Below are positions 6,712 through 13,700 of a stretch of 16,283 nt of DNA, piece after piece (the first letter of the stretch is position 1; the number at the start of each line of letters is the position of its first letter). The notes under the pieces are model-generated. The model did not search any database, was not told the DNA's origin, and was given only the letters and a program-made list of their open reading frames with translations. Both the position numbers and the translations under genes were made by a program. The DNA lies in the NCBI GenBank assembly GCA_002493395.1, contig DKYS01000114.1, forward strand, positions 1 through 16,283, given 5' to 3'. Source of the stretch: Turicibacter sp. UBA7094. GTDB taxonomy: Bacteria; Bacillota_I; Bacilli_A; MOL361; Turicibacteraceae.

Positions 6712-7476
6712 TCAAACTAAAATTCCATGATCCTCATGTCCATTTACATCCTCAAACTTTAAGCGGCCGACCTCAATCTTTCTTCCATCAGGGAAATGAT
6801 AATAAAGAACACGCTCTTCTCCTGGCATAAAGGCCACTACATTAAACGTAATAGCAAATTTTTGATTCGCTGGAATTAATTCACTATACCCGCCGAGGTA
6901 ATGCAAATGATTGACTTCTTCATCTGAATAGATGGTTTGGGTGATAACCGTTGATGGGACCGCTTCACCTAATTGAAAATTACCGGCATTCACAAGGGCC
7001 CCCGCCTCATCTGCCTCAGATACTTTAATGGCAACAACAACTGTCCATTCTCCATTTTGCTCATAGTAACCCCAATCCCAATCACCAGATTCATCAAATT
7101 TAGATAATATTAATTCAAAATTATTCGATAATTGCTGCACAGATCCCCCCTCAAGTGCTGACTCACTTGGTTTCTCTAACCAGGTGATTTCTTTCATGAT
7201 GAAAAAGGCAAAAATAAAAAGGGCCACCACCTTTAAAACAGTTATCCCTACTTTATGGGCACGACTTTCCTCAGCAGGGCGTTGTGAAATATCAATTCTA
7301 TGTTCAACAATACACTCGAAAGCATCCGCCCATTCAATTAACTTCTCTTGAGTCATAGAATCGGCAGTCTGATACGTGTATCCGTCGACTAAGCGCTCAT
7401 AGGCAGCCTCTATTTCCTCAAGTGACATCGATGGGTTCGCCCCAAGAATTTCATATGCACGATTCACATCCTTCAC
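6712..7476 (-). CDS. Membrane protein with degenerate J-like N-terminal domain
   Basis: A 254-aa protein in three parts. Residues 3-60 resemble the start of a J-domain (AYEILGANPSMSLEEIEAAYE), but the HPD motif that stimulates Hsp70 is absent; the corresponding stretch reads RLVDGYTYQT. A single membrane segment follows at about 76-94 (VGITVLKVVALFIFAFFIM). The remaining 155 aa, probably outside the cell, look like a beta-rich domain of unknown type. The likely start is GTG 7474-7476, with AAGGGG about 8 nt upstream. It is followed, after 112 bp, by the phosphatase gene on the same strand, and no terminator is evident between them, so co-transcription is possible. The J-like assignment rests on the N-terminal pattern only. 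Confidence 0.7.
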   Translation of the reverse strand: MKDVNRAYEILGANPSMSLEEIEAAYERLVDGYTYQTADSMTQEKLIEWADAFECIVEHRIDISQRPAEESRAHKVGITVLKVVALFIFAFFIMKEITWLEKPSESALEGGSVQQLSNNFELILSKFDESGDWDWGYYEQNGEWTVVVAIKVSEADEAGALVNAGNFQLGEAVPSTVITQTIYSDEEVNHLHYLGGYSELIPANQKFAITFNVVAFMPGEERVLYYHFPDGRKIEVGRLKFEDVNGHEDHGILV

Positions 7477-7680
7477 GCATTCAACCCCTTCTTTTCCCTA
7501 ATTTAACTCATTTCATCATATGTCCCTCTTTATGAATAAATGTTATCTTTCTTATGAATTTTACCAATCGTTATCTAAGAGACGGCGCCTATTTACCCAC
7601 CCGATTCCTATAAAGAATTTTCACTCCTTCTCTCTACACTCATTCCTTTTTCATTTGACAGCTTTAGGTCCATATTAAAT

Positions 7681-7702
7681 AAAAAAGGATGCTTAGCATC
7701 CT
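7681..7702 (-). terminator. Terminator of the LysM coat protein gene
   Basis: Perfect 7-bp inverted repeat (7686-7692 / 7696-7702, AGGATGC) with a 3-nt loop. On the minus strand it is followed by a T run (7681-7686). It starts about 20 nt after the stop codon. Confidence 0.75.
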
Positions 7703-7723
7703 CTTTCAATAATCTGTTATCTT

Positions 7724-8548
7724 TCAATAATTCAGATATGGGTAACGGTACCAGCCACCGTAATAGGGATAACCTCCCCATCCCCATCCGCCGTAATAAG
7801 GATAGCCTCCCCATCCCCATCCGCCAACGAATGGATAGCCAAACCCGCCAACAAAGAAACGTTCATCTTGTGCTCCTCTTACCGCATAAGGAGTTGCATA
7901 GCCTCCTGGATACGGTGCGGGACATGGTGGCATATAAGGAGTTGGCATTGCTCCTCCCATACATCCCGGTGGATAAGGAGGGTACATCGATGGAGCGGCT
8001 GGAAATGGATATGGAGTTGATGGAGTTGGCGCTTGTTGTTGCGCCACTTTCGGTGCCGTATCTGTCGGTTTAACTGGTTTTTCATACGTTGTTTCATTCA
8101 CCGATACTTGATACTCCTCAACTGTTTTTGCCACTCCACCTACTTCAACCTTAACGCCATCATTTGGTCCCGTTGGCTCTTCTTCATTTAAAGGTTTCAA
8201 AGGAATGGGTTTAACCTCTTCTTTTTTCGCCACCTCTTGAACGGGTTGTTCTACCTCAACCTTCGTCTCTTGGACGGTTGGAATAACAACGGGTTCCGCC
8301 GCAGGCGCATTCGTTGGTTTCAGTTCAATTGGATTCGTGTCTAAATTCGGATAATATTTTTGAATGTGTTGTGCAACGTTAGACTCTTCTTTGCGAACAG
8401 GTGAAGGAACTTTGACTTTTAACCCAGGTACAAGGCCAGTTAAATGATTAATATGGGTATTCATCCCTATTAAATCCTGAACACTGACATTGTATTTTTC
8501 AGCAATCGACTGAAAGGTATCATTTCTCTGTACAATGTGGATTTTCAT
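7724..8548 (-). CDS. safA: SafA-like LysM spore coat/morphogenetic protein
   Basis: A 274-aa protein beginning MKIHIVQRNDTFQSIAEKYN, an N-terminal LysM domain (about 3-48) very like that of B. subtilis SafA, including the closing GLKVKVPS. SafA goes to the cortex-coat boundary and recruits inner coat proteins. Then come an acidic, Pro/Val/Glu-rich linker (50-170), a Pro/Tyr/Met/Cys stretch (about 175-215) and a C-terminal Gly/Trp/Tyr tail with two copies of GWGWGGYPYYG. The tail differs from that of B. subtilis SafA. There is no signal peptide, as expected for a protein made in the mother cell. The ATG at 8546-8548 has AGGAG about 10 nt upstream. A sigma-E-like promoter precedes it, and B. 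subtilis safA is known to be sigma-E-dependent. Confidence 0.82.
   Translation of the reverse strand: MKIHIVQRNDTFQSIAEKYNVSVQDLIGMNTHINHLTGLVPGLKVKVPSPVRKEESNVAQHIQKYYPNLDTNPIELKPTNAPAAEPVVIPTVQETKVEVEQPVQEVAKKEEVKPIPLKPLNEEEPTGPNDGVKVEVGGVAKTVEEYQVSVNETTYEKPVKPTDTAPKVAQQQAPTPSTPYPFPAAPSMYPPYPPGCMGGAMPTPYMPPCPAPYPGGYATPYAVRGAQDERFFVGGFGYPFVGGWGWGGYPYYGGWGWGGYPYYGGWYRYPYLNY
7755..7820 (-). repeat. 33-bp tandem repeat in the coat protein tail
   Basis: Two adjacent 33-bp units (7755-7787, 7788-7820) differ at only three positions and encode GWGWGGYPYYG twice. A partial third copy is recognisable next to them. Copy number is likely to vary between strains. Confidence 0.85.
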
Positions 8549-8582
8549 AAGCCTGACTCTCCTCTCTACACAATCTCTTTAC

Positions 8583-8611
8583 AATATATGATGACATTTT
8601 CGCGAATATAA
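8583..8611 (-). promoter_or_regulatory. Sigma-E-like promoter of the coat protein gene
   Basis: Minus-strand TTATATT (8605-8611), a 14-bp spacer and CATATATT (8583-8590). This fits the sigma-E pattern (KMATATT, 14 bp, CATACAMT) with one -35 mismatch and two differences in the -10. The position is right for a leader of about 27 nt. Confidence 0.5.
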
Positions 8612-8800
8612 CAAACTTATCACAACCGCCCACTTTTCTCTTTTTCTCCTATGTCAACCGTTATTACCCCCTCTTTATATCGAATCGATACCGTATAGAG
8701 TTTCAAAAAATTGATGAGAAAGAGTCTATTTTTATAATCGATAATCTCCACCTTGTTTGAGCGATTAATCGACTCACCCTAACGTTTATATTTTCTACAC
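8612..8800. other. Intergenic region with three small CGAT palindromes
   Basis: No gene seen. Three short inverted repeats centred on CGAT or CGATTAATCG lie at 8678-8690 (TATCG-AAT-CGATA), 8734-8745 and 8762-8771. They may be protein-binding sites or chance in AT-rich DNA. Confidence 0.25.
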
Positions 8801-8802
8801 AA

Positions 8803-8831
8803 AAAAGCACCCCTTTCTTTGGGGTGCTTTT
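8803..8831 (-). terminator. Terminator of obg
   Basis: A perfect 11-bp stem (8803-8813 / 8821-8831, core GCACCCC/GGGGTGC) with a 7-nt loop. A/T runs flank both sides. It lies 21 nt after the obg stop codon. Confidence 0.9.
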
Positions 8832-8851
8832 GTTTAAGATGATTTAAGTTT

Positions 8852-10135
8852 TTAGTCTTTAAATTCAAATTCAAAGTTAAGAATACGCACAAGATTTCCG
8901 TCTTCTACTCCTAAATCACGTAACGCTTGGTCTACGCCAAGTTGACGTAATTGACGTGCAAAACGCATCACAGAAGCTTCACGATTAAAGTCTGTTTGAT
9001 GGAAAATCTTTTCAATATGAGGACCAGAGACCACATAAACCCCATCATCTCCAAGGGAAATATGGAATTTAGCCTCTTCTGGCGTAAATTTATAAGTCAC
9101 TGATTGTTCCACTTCTTCCTCATCGTATAATGGGAATTGTGGCGTTTTCTCTAATAAATCAGCTGTTTTATAAAGGAGTTGGTCAATTCCTTGGCGTGTT
9201 GCCGCAGAAATTTCAATAATTGTGACGTCATCCCCTACTTTTTCTTTGAAGGCTTTTAAATTTTCTTCGGCATCACCGATGTCCATCTTATTCGCCACAA
9301 TAATTTGAGGGCGTTCCATTAACTTATAGCGATATTGTGCTAATTCGTTATTAATCGTCACGTAATCCTCATACGGATCTCGCCCTTCCATTCCTGACAT
9401 ATCAATGACATGTAAGATAACGCGTGTACGTTCGATATGGCGTAAAAATTGATGACCTAGACCAGCACCGTTCGCTGCCCCTTCAATTAATCCGGGTAAG
9501 TCCGCCATCACAAAAGAACGTCCATCTGGCACACGAACAACCCCTAAATTAGGCGCTAAGGTTGTAAAGTGATACGCCGCTATTTTAGGTTTACAAGCGG
9601 ATACAACCGAAATAAGGGTAGATTTTCCGACACTCGGGAAACCAACTAGTCCAACATCAGCTAAAACTTTTAATTCTACACGAATTTCACGTTTTTGACC
9701 GAGTTCACCATTCTCAGCAAGTTCAGGAGCCGTGTTACGAGGTGTTGCAAAATGGATATTTCCACGTCCCCCACGCCCTCCTTTAGCAATCACGGCACGT
9801 TGACCATTTTCCGTTAAATCGGCAATAATTAAATTCGTCTCATTATCATAGACAATCGTTCCCACAGGTACTCTAACGATTAAATCGTCTGAGTTTTTTC
9901 CGTGACAACTTTTTGCCATCCCGTTTTCACCATTTTTAGCTTGTAAAACTCGATTATAACGTAAATCTAATAACGTAGAGAGTCCTTCATCTGCAACGAA
10001 AATAACGCTACCACCGTTTCCTCCGTCACCACCTGCGGGACCACCATTTGCAATATACTTTTCGCGACGAAAGGCTACGGCTCCGTTTCCTCCATTTCCC
10101 GCCGTCACTTTTAATTTGACTTGATCGATAAACAA
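8852..10135 (-). CDS. obgE: GTPase Obg (CgtA)
   Basis: A 427-aa Obg GTPase, standard length for Firmicutes. It has the Gly-rich Obg fold (1-158), a G domain with G1 GFPSVGKS (165-172), switch TT (191-192), G3 DLPG (212-215), G4 NKMD (282-285) and G5 SAA (310-312), and the C-terminal OCT domain (about 345-424). Obg binds the 50S subunit late in its assembly and responds to guanine nucleotides, including ppGpp; in Bacillus it also affects sporulation and the general stress response. The start is TTG 10133-10135, with GAGGG about 6 nt upstream, leading into the conserved FIDQVKLKV. In B. subtilis obg follows rpmA and spo0B. Here it follows rpmA directly but behind a terminator, and spo0B is absent. 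Confidence 0.97.
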   Translation of the reverse strand: MFIDQVKLKVTAGNGGNGAVAFRREKYIANGGPAGGDGGNGGSVIFVADEGLSTLLDLRYNRVLQAKNGENGMAKSCHGKNSDDLIVRVPVGTIVYDNETNLIIADLTENGQRAVIAKGGRGGRGNIHFATPRNTAPELAENGELGQKREIRVELKVLADVGLVGFPSVGKSTLISVVSACKPKIAAYHFTTLAPNLGVVRVPDGRSFVMADLPGLIEGAANGAGLGHQFLRHIERTRVILHVIDMSGMEGRDPYEDYVTINNELAQYRYKLMERPQIIVANKMDIGDAEENLKAFKEKVGDDVTIIEISAATRQGIDQLLYKTADLLEKTPQFPLYDEEEVEQSVTYKFTPEEAKFHISLGDDGVYVVSGPHIEKIFHQTDFNREASVMRFARQLRQLGVDQALRDLGVEDGNLVRILNFEFEFKD

Positions 10136-10228
10136 CTGTATCCCTCAATTCTTTAACGTGAAACCACTCGTTGTTTCATCGTTTTATTTTTCAATCAATA
10201 CCAGATAAATTCAATCTTCCCCTAAGCG

Positions 10229-10258
10229 CTTATAAAAGGTCTAAAGGAATTTTAACAA
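10229..10258 (-). promoter_or_regulatory. Candidate promoter of obg
   Basis: Minus-strand TTGTTA (10253-10258), an 18-bp spacer and TATAAG (10229-10234). It would give obg transcription independent of the ribosomal protein operon, whose terminator lies just upstream. Confidence 0.4.
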
Positions 10259-10336
10259 CTAAAACCCATTTATCCGGACTTATATATATTATTAAATTAA
10301 ACTCATAAACTCATACGAAAAAAAGACATAAAAAAT

Positions 10337-10364
10337 AATCCCCTAATCGGCTGATTAGGGGATT
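10337..10364 (-). terminator. Terminator of the rplU-prp-rpmA operon
   Basis: A perfect 12-bp stem (10337-10348 / 10353-10364, AATCCCCTAATC) with a GGCT loop, 12 nt downstream of the rpmA stop codon. AT-rich DNA follows on the minus strand. Confidence 0.85.
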
Positions 10365-10375
10365 TATTAAATCGA

Positions 10376-10660
10376 TTACTTAGCTTCTGGGTATACAGAA
10401 ACTTGTTTTTTGTCACGTCCTAAACGTTCGTATTTAACAACACCATCGATTTTACAGAATAAAGTGTGATCTACACCCATCCCTACGTTTGTTCCTGGAT
10501 AAATTTTAGTTCCGCGTTGACGGTAGATAATTGATCCAGCAGAAGCATATTGTCCATCAGCTAATTTAGCTCCTAAACGTTTAGACTCAGAGTCACGACC
10601 GTTCTTTGTAGAACCAACACCTTTTTTAGATGCGAAAAATTGTAAATTTAACTTTAACAT
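10376..10660 (-). CDS. rpmA: 50S ribosomal protein L27 with Prp-cleaved N-terminal extension
   Basis: A 94-aa L27 that begins MLKLNLQFFASKKGVG. LNLQFFA in front of SKKG is the Firmicute-type extension removed by the protease Prp, exposing the L27 tail that reaches the peptidyl-transferase centre. The rest (GSTKNGRDSESKRLG, GSIIYRQRGTKIYPG, VGMGVDHTLF) is standard L27. The ATG at 10658-10660 has GGAGG about 8 nt upstream. It is the last gene of the rplU-prp-rpmA operon, 11 nt after prp, and the protease that processes it is encoded just upstream. Confidence 0.97.
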   Translation of the reverse strand: MLKLNLQFFASKKGVGSTKNGRDSESKRLGAKLADGQYASAGSIIYRQRGTKIYPGTNVGMGVDHTLFCKIDGVVKYERLGRDKKQVSVYPEAK

Positions 10661-10671
10661 TGGGCCACCTC

Positions 10672-10983
10672 CTACTTATTTTCTATAACTGTTAAGTATT
10701 TAAATTGGTCTTCTTCAATTGTGTGCAAAGAAGTAATCATTCCATAAATTAGCGTTTGTGCTTTATCGCTAGTTGGAAGATTTTCAACTAATAAATAACC
10801 GTCTTCCATTTTTATAATAAGTTCTGATTCATCTAAGCTGATAATGGAATTAGTTAAGCCAAACGTTACCGCACTCACCGCTGCACAGACGAGGTCCTCA
10901 CCCGGTTCGCCTGCAAAAGCATGGCCGCTGATTTCATATGACTCAACCTTATTATTTTTATAGTTAAAATTGGCTGTAATCAT
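10672..10983 (-). CDS. prp: Ribosomal-processing cysteine protease Prp
   Basis: A 103-aa Prp/YsxB protein. The conserved GHA (H21) and VCAAVSA (C33) supply the expected catalytic His/Cys pair. Prp removes the N-terminal extension of L27, essential in Staphylococcus aureus. It lies between rplU and rpmA, its normal place. The ATG at 10981-10983 is 11 nt after the rplU stop codon. I see no Shine-Dalgarno sequence in front of it; the minus strand there reads TTAATTAACTCGACG. Translation may depend on coupling to rplU, which would keep Prp low relative to L21 and L27. Confidence 0.95.
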   Translation of the reverse strand: MITANFNYKNNKVESYEISGHAFAGEPGEDLVCAAVSAVTFGLTNSIISLDESELIIKMEDGYLLVENLPTSDKAQTLIYGMITSLHTIEEDQFKYLTVIENK

Positions 10984-10994
10984 CGTCGAGTTAA

Positions 10995-11303
10995 TTAAGC
11001 GTTAATTGCTTCGATAACAACTTTAGTGTATGGTTGACGGTGACCTTGTTTCTTTTTGTAACCTTTTTTTGGTTTGTATTTGAACACGATGATTTTTTCA
11101 CCTTTACCGTGTTTTTCAACCTTTGCAGTTACAGTTGCACCTTCTACTAATGGAGCACCCACTTTTGCGTTTTCTCCACCAACGAATAATACTTCATCGA
11201 AAGTTACAACATCACCTTCAGCAACATTTAATTTTTCAATATAGATAGCTTGACCTACTTCAACTTTTAATTGTTTACCACCAGTTTTAATAATTGCGTA
11301 CAT
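10995..11303 (-). CDS. rplU: 50S ribosomal protein L21
   Basis: A 102-aa L21, the usual length. It starts MYAIIKTGGKQLKVEVGQ and has the C-terminal basic region KPKKGYKKKQGHRQPYT that binds 23S rRNA. The ATG at 11301-11303 has AGGAGG 8 nt upstream; a GTG three codons earlier lies in the Shine-Dalgarno region itself and is rejected. It is the first gene of the rplU-prp-rpmA operon, behind a strong sigma-A promoter and a structured leader of about 105 nt that can hide the ribosome binding site. Confidence 0.97.
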   Translation of the reverse strand: MYAIIKTGGKQLKVEVGQAIYIEKLNVAEGDVVTFDEVLFVGGENAKVGAPLVEGATVTAKVEKHGKGEKIIVFKYKPKKGYKKKQGHRQPYTKVVIEAINA

Positions 11304-11408
11304 TACCTGCACCTCCTTAAAATTTAACTAAGACTCGCCATTTAAGGCATACTCATTTGTATTTTAACCTTATCCGTGCGGTTGTAGTACCCTAAGGTGC
11401 TAACAACG
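11304..11408 (-). promoter_or_regulatory. L21-type ribosomal protein leader (candidate switch)
   Basis: The transcribed leader contains four segments in transcription order: A CCTTA (11393-11397), B TAAGG (11368-11372), C CCTTAAA (11341-11347), D TTTAAGG (11315-11321, overlapping the AGGAGG site). A-B and C-D helices cover the ribosome binding site; B with C (6 bp with one G-U) leaves it free. Firmicutes are known to carry an L21 leader motif before rplU. I have not matched this sequence to that family, only its position and pairing. Confidence 0.55.
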
Positions 11409-11414
11409 TATTTC

Positions 11415-11443
11415 ATTATATCAAAGCAAAAATCATTCGTCAA
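11415..11443 (-). promoter_or_regulatory. Sigma-A promoter of the rplU operon
   Basis: Minus-strand TTGACG (11438-11443), a 17-bp spacer and a perfect TATAAT (11415-11420). The predicted start is near 11408. Confidence 0.85.
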
Positions 11444-11534
11444 CTTTTTATCACTGGTTATCTCTACCTTTTTCGATTCTTTTCCTGACCGTCCTCTTTT
11501 TCACCCCAGACCGCTTAAAACTGCTTAAAGAAAA

Positions 11535-11566
11535 AAGTATTAGAGGTTCTTAACACCCTAATACTT
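11535..11566 (-). terminator. Terminator of the spoIVFA-spoIVFB-receiver unit
   Basis: Inverted repeat AAGTATTAG (11535-11543) / CTAATACTT (11558-11566), extended inward by GGT/ACC after one bulged base. On the minus strand a T run (11531-11536) follows. The stop codon of the receiver gene (11550-11552) is in the loop. Confidence 0.75.
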
Positions 11567-11945
11567 GTTGTATCATATTTAAATCAATTGGCTTTAGTAA
11601 AATATCATCCATCATCGCCTCTTGAAATTTTGCGTCTTCTTTTGATAGTTGATTCGCTGTCAATGCAATAATTCGTCCTTCATAGCCTAAATTTCTTAAC
11701 TGTTTAGAGGCTTCATAGCCATCCATTCCAGGCATACAAATATCCATGACAACCACATCATAACTTGGATTTATCTGAATCTCTTTGACCGCTTCAATGC
11801 CACTATCTAATGTTTTTACACATTTAATATCCATTACATCTAATATATCTTCCATCAACATTAAGTTGATCTCATTATCATCTACTACTAGTACGGAAAT
11901 ATCTTCTGTCATTTGTGCCACCTTAAGCTCCGCCTCCAACTTCAT
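11550..11945 (-). CDS. Stand-alone receiver-domain protein
   Basis: A 131-aa protein consisting only of a CheY-like receiver domain. All key residues are present: acidic pair D22-D23, phosphoacceptor D68 in VVVMDICMPGMDG, switch Thr T96 (ALTAN) and K118 (LLKPI). There is no output domain. The ALTAN motif and DDNEINLMLM pattern resemble receivers of hybrid histidine kinases more than Spo0F. It starts about 20 nt after spoIVFB on the same strand, with no terminator between, so co-transcription with spoIVFA-spoIVFB is likely. ATG 11943-11945 (AGAGGG about 10 nt upstream) and ATG 11910-11912 (AAGGTGG about 5 nt upstream) are both possible starts; the shorter form keeps the whole domain. No kinase is visible nearby. 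Confidence 0.9.
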   Translation of the reverse strand: MKLEAELKVAQMTEDISVLVVDDNEINLMLMEDILDVMDIKCVKTLDSGIEAVKEIQINPSYDVVVMDICMPGMDGYEASKQLRNLGYEGRIIALTANQLSKEDAKFQEAMMDDILLKPIDLNMIQQVLGC

Positions 11946-11965
11946 CTCTTCTTGTCCCTCTTATT

Positions 11966-12784
11966 TTATTCAGTTTTAAATGTAGCGTCAACACTTAGGC
12001 CTTGATTTTCTTCATATTTTAATTTCAACCAACTTGTCTCGTCATGAAAACGGTGATTAATTTGAAAGGTGTTAAAATATCCCCGATAAAAACTATCTTC
12101 CAAAGAATTATTACTAATTTTAACGATTTTATAGGGTAAATCAGTATTTATATACATTTTTTTTTGAAGCAAAAAGCGTTGAAATAAAAAATAAATCTCT
12201 TTATTATACCGGATAGTCGAATAAATCAAGAACGACATAATTATATATATTTGTCGAAAATCGTATAAAATTGTTACTATGATGAAGGTAAAAATCAGTA
12301 ACACATTAATCCTTTTCATTAAACGTAAAACCGTTTTGTATGGCAAGAAAAAACATAAAATGGTATTCACCAAGCGGCTTCCGTCTAAGGGTGGTAACGG
12401 AATTAAATTAAAAAGCATGACAAATAGTTGAGTCGACATCGCATAGTTGTAAAGTGTTAGGTTCACATACGGTCCCACTCTCTCCCTAAAAAAAAGGAGA
12501 ATCAAAAAAGCGATAAAATTAAAAATAACTCCCCCGCTACTCACGAATAAATCCTCAATATTCGGTTTATTCAGCTCTCCTTGAAATTCCATGATACCAC
12601 CAAATGCAAAAAGCCTTAGTCGTTCAAATTTCCACTTATAAAAAGCGGCCATCGTCAGATGACCACACTCATGAACAAAAATAGTTAAAGCAAATATGAG
12701 GTATTCATTTAAATAGCCGAGAAAAATAGCGAGCAAAGTCATCCCGTAAAAAGAAGGATCACATTTTATTCGTTTTGGATGCAT
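11966..12784 (-). CDS. spoIVFB: Intramembrane metalloprotease SpoIVFB
   Basis: A 272-aa site-2-protease family (M50) protein. The zinc site HECGH (38-42) and the second motif NLIPLPPLDG (126-135, D134) are intact, set among several membrane segments. In Bacillus SpoIVFB cleaves pro-sigma-K in the mother-cell-derived outer forespore membrane. The C-terminal 80 aa are soluble, in the place of the CBS-type region of B. subtilis SpoIVFB, but without clear similarity by eye. The start ATG 12782-12784 has AGGAGGG about 8 nt upstream. It follows spoIVFA by 16 nt. No pro-sigma-K gene is in this window. Confidence 0.9.
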   Translation of the reverse strand: MHPKRIKCDPSFYGMTLLAIFLGYLNEYLIFALTIFVHECGHLTMAAFYKWKFERLRLFAFGGIMEFQGELNKPNIEDLFVSSGGVIFNFIAFLILLFFRERVGPYVNLTLYNYAMSTQLFVMLFNLIPLPPLDGSRLVNTILCFFLPYKTVLRLMKRINVLLIFTFIIVTILYDFRQIYIIMSFLIYSTIRYNKEIYFLFQRFLLQKKMYINTDLPYKIVKISNNSLEDSFYRGYFNTFQINHRFHDETSWLKLKYEENQGLSVDATFKTE

Positions 12785-12800
12785 ACCGGAGCCCTCCTAA

Positions 12801-13592
12801 TTATTGCAATGCTTTTAAATAAGACATCACATCTTGCGCTTTCCCCTCTCCGTCTTTTAACGCTAAATAATAAAAGGCCTCCTCTTCAAAATCAGTTCCT
12901 GGTAATTCAAGAACAGAACCCACACCAAGTGTGTCTCCAACTTTAATATGTTGATATTGACTCACTTCTCTATTTTCTAAAAATCCAACAGTTAAAACCC
13001 ACTCGTTTTGAAGTTGAATGTTAACATAGTTCCCGATTTTCTCATCAACGCCCAAGTTTAAAACAATCCCTGGAACAAAGCTTTTAATCGGAGATTTTTG
13101 TTCTGCCTGAAGCACCACTCCATTTTCATACTCTTCGAGTGCCACCTTACTTGTCGCACTTTTTATCTCTTCTTGAAGATCAAATGTCTCGTCTTTTTTC
13201 TCATTAGAGGTCACTTGATTTCCAGATTCATCGACGGTTGTTGAAACCCCACCATTGACCATTGCTACTTCTTCATTAGTAGGGAGCTTAAATTCAAAGG
13301 GTAACATATTCGATAAGAAATTTTGATACATCTGCTCATACTTCGCAAATGGAAAATTTCCCATCACTGAACTTTTAACTGTTTCATAAACCGAAGTATT
13401 TGGAAGCTTTTGAACAACTAAAATCCCCATCAACACACATAAACAAATCATGGACTGACACGTAAACCGTCTAATAAACCACGTTCCATCATCTTCCTTT
13501 CTTCTTTGTTTATAATAAGCAGCTGAATGTTGAATCTGCTTATTTTTACGGGTCGATCGGTAAGATGAATGACTTTTTTTATAATTAGCCAC
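12801..13592 (-). CDS. spoIVFA: SpoIVFA-like regulator with degenerate M23 domain
   Basis: A 263-aa membrane protein: a basic, Ser/Tyr/Lys-rich N-terminus (1-40), one membrane segment (about 43-61), a Glu/Lys-rich linker and a C-terminal M23/LytM-like domain (about 165-245). The M23 metal ligands (His and Asp of HxxxD and HxH) are not visible: the H-rich motif is replaced by VNIQLQNEW, so it is probably non-catalytic, as in B. subtilis SpoIVFA. That protein anchors SpoIVFB and holds it inactive until forespore signals arrive. The start is GTG 13590-13592, with AGGAGG 7 nt upstream; an ATG 14 codons earlier has no such site. Neighbouring spoIVFB strongly supports the call. Confidence 0.85.
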   Translation of the reverse strand: MANYKKSHSSYRSTRKNKQIQHSAAYYKQRRKEDDGTWFIRRFTCQSMICLCVLMGILVVQKLPNTSVYETVKSSVMGNFPFAKYEQMYQNFLSNMLPFEFKLPTNEEVAMVNGGVSTTVDESGNQVTSNEKKDETFDLQEEIKSATSKVALEEYENGVVLQAEQKSPIKSFVPGIVLNLGVDEKIGNYVNIQLQNEWVLTVGFLENREVSQYQHIKVGDTLGVGSVLELPGTDFEEEAFYYLALKDGEGKAQDVMSYLKALQ

Positions 13593-13637
13593 GATAATTC
13601 CTCCTAACTTTTTTCTGCTGTGCGACTTATTCATTGC

Positions 13638-13645
13638 ATCATATG
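13638..13645 (-). promoter_or_regulatory. Possible sigma-E -10 element before spoIVFA
   Basis: Minus-strand CATATGAT agrees with the CATA start of sigma-E -10 boxes and sits about 46 bp before the spoIVFA start. No good -35 is 13-15 bp upstream. The mreD terminator just upstream means spoIVFA needs its own promoter somewhere here. Confidence 0.25.
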
Positions 13646-13700
13646 AACACCAAATAAAGATTAGAACATTCGTCCCAAGCTTCCCCCATTTTTAAAATCG

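Noticed and set aside
7738..8097. Two open frames (plus and minus) across the coat protein tail
   Set aside because: They arise from low-complexity repeat DNA of the coat protein gene; neither has a clear start site or domain.
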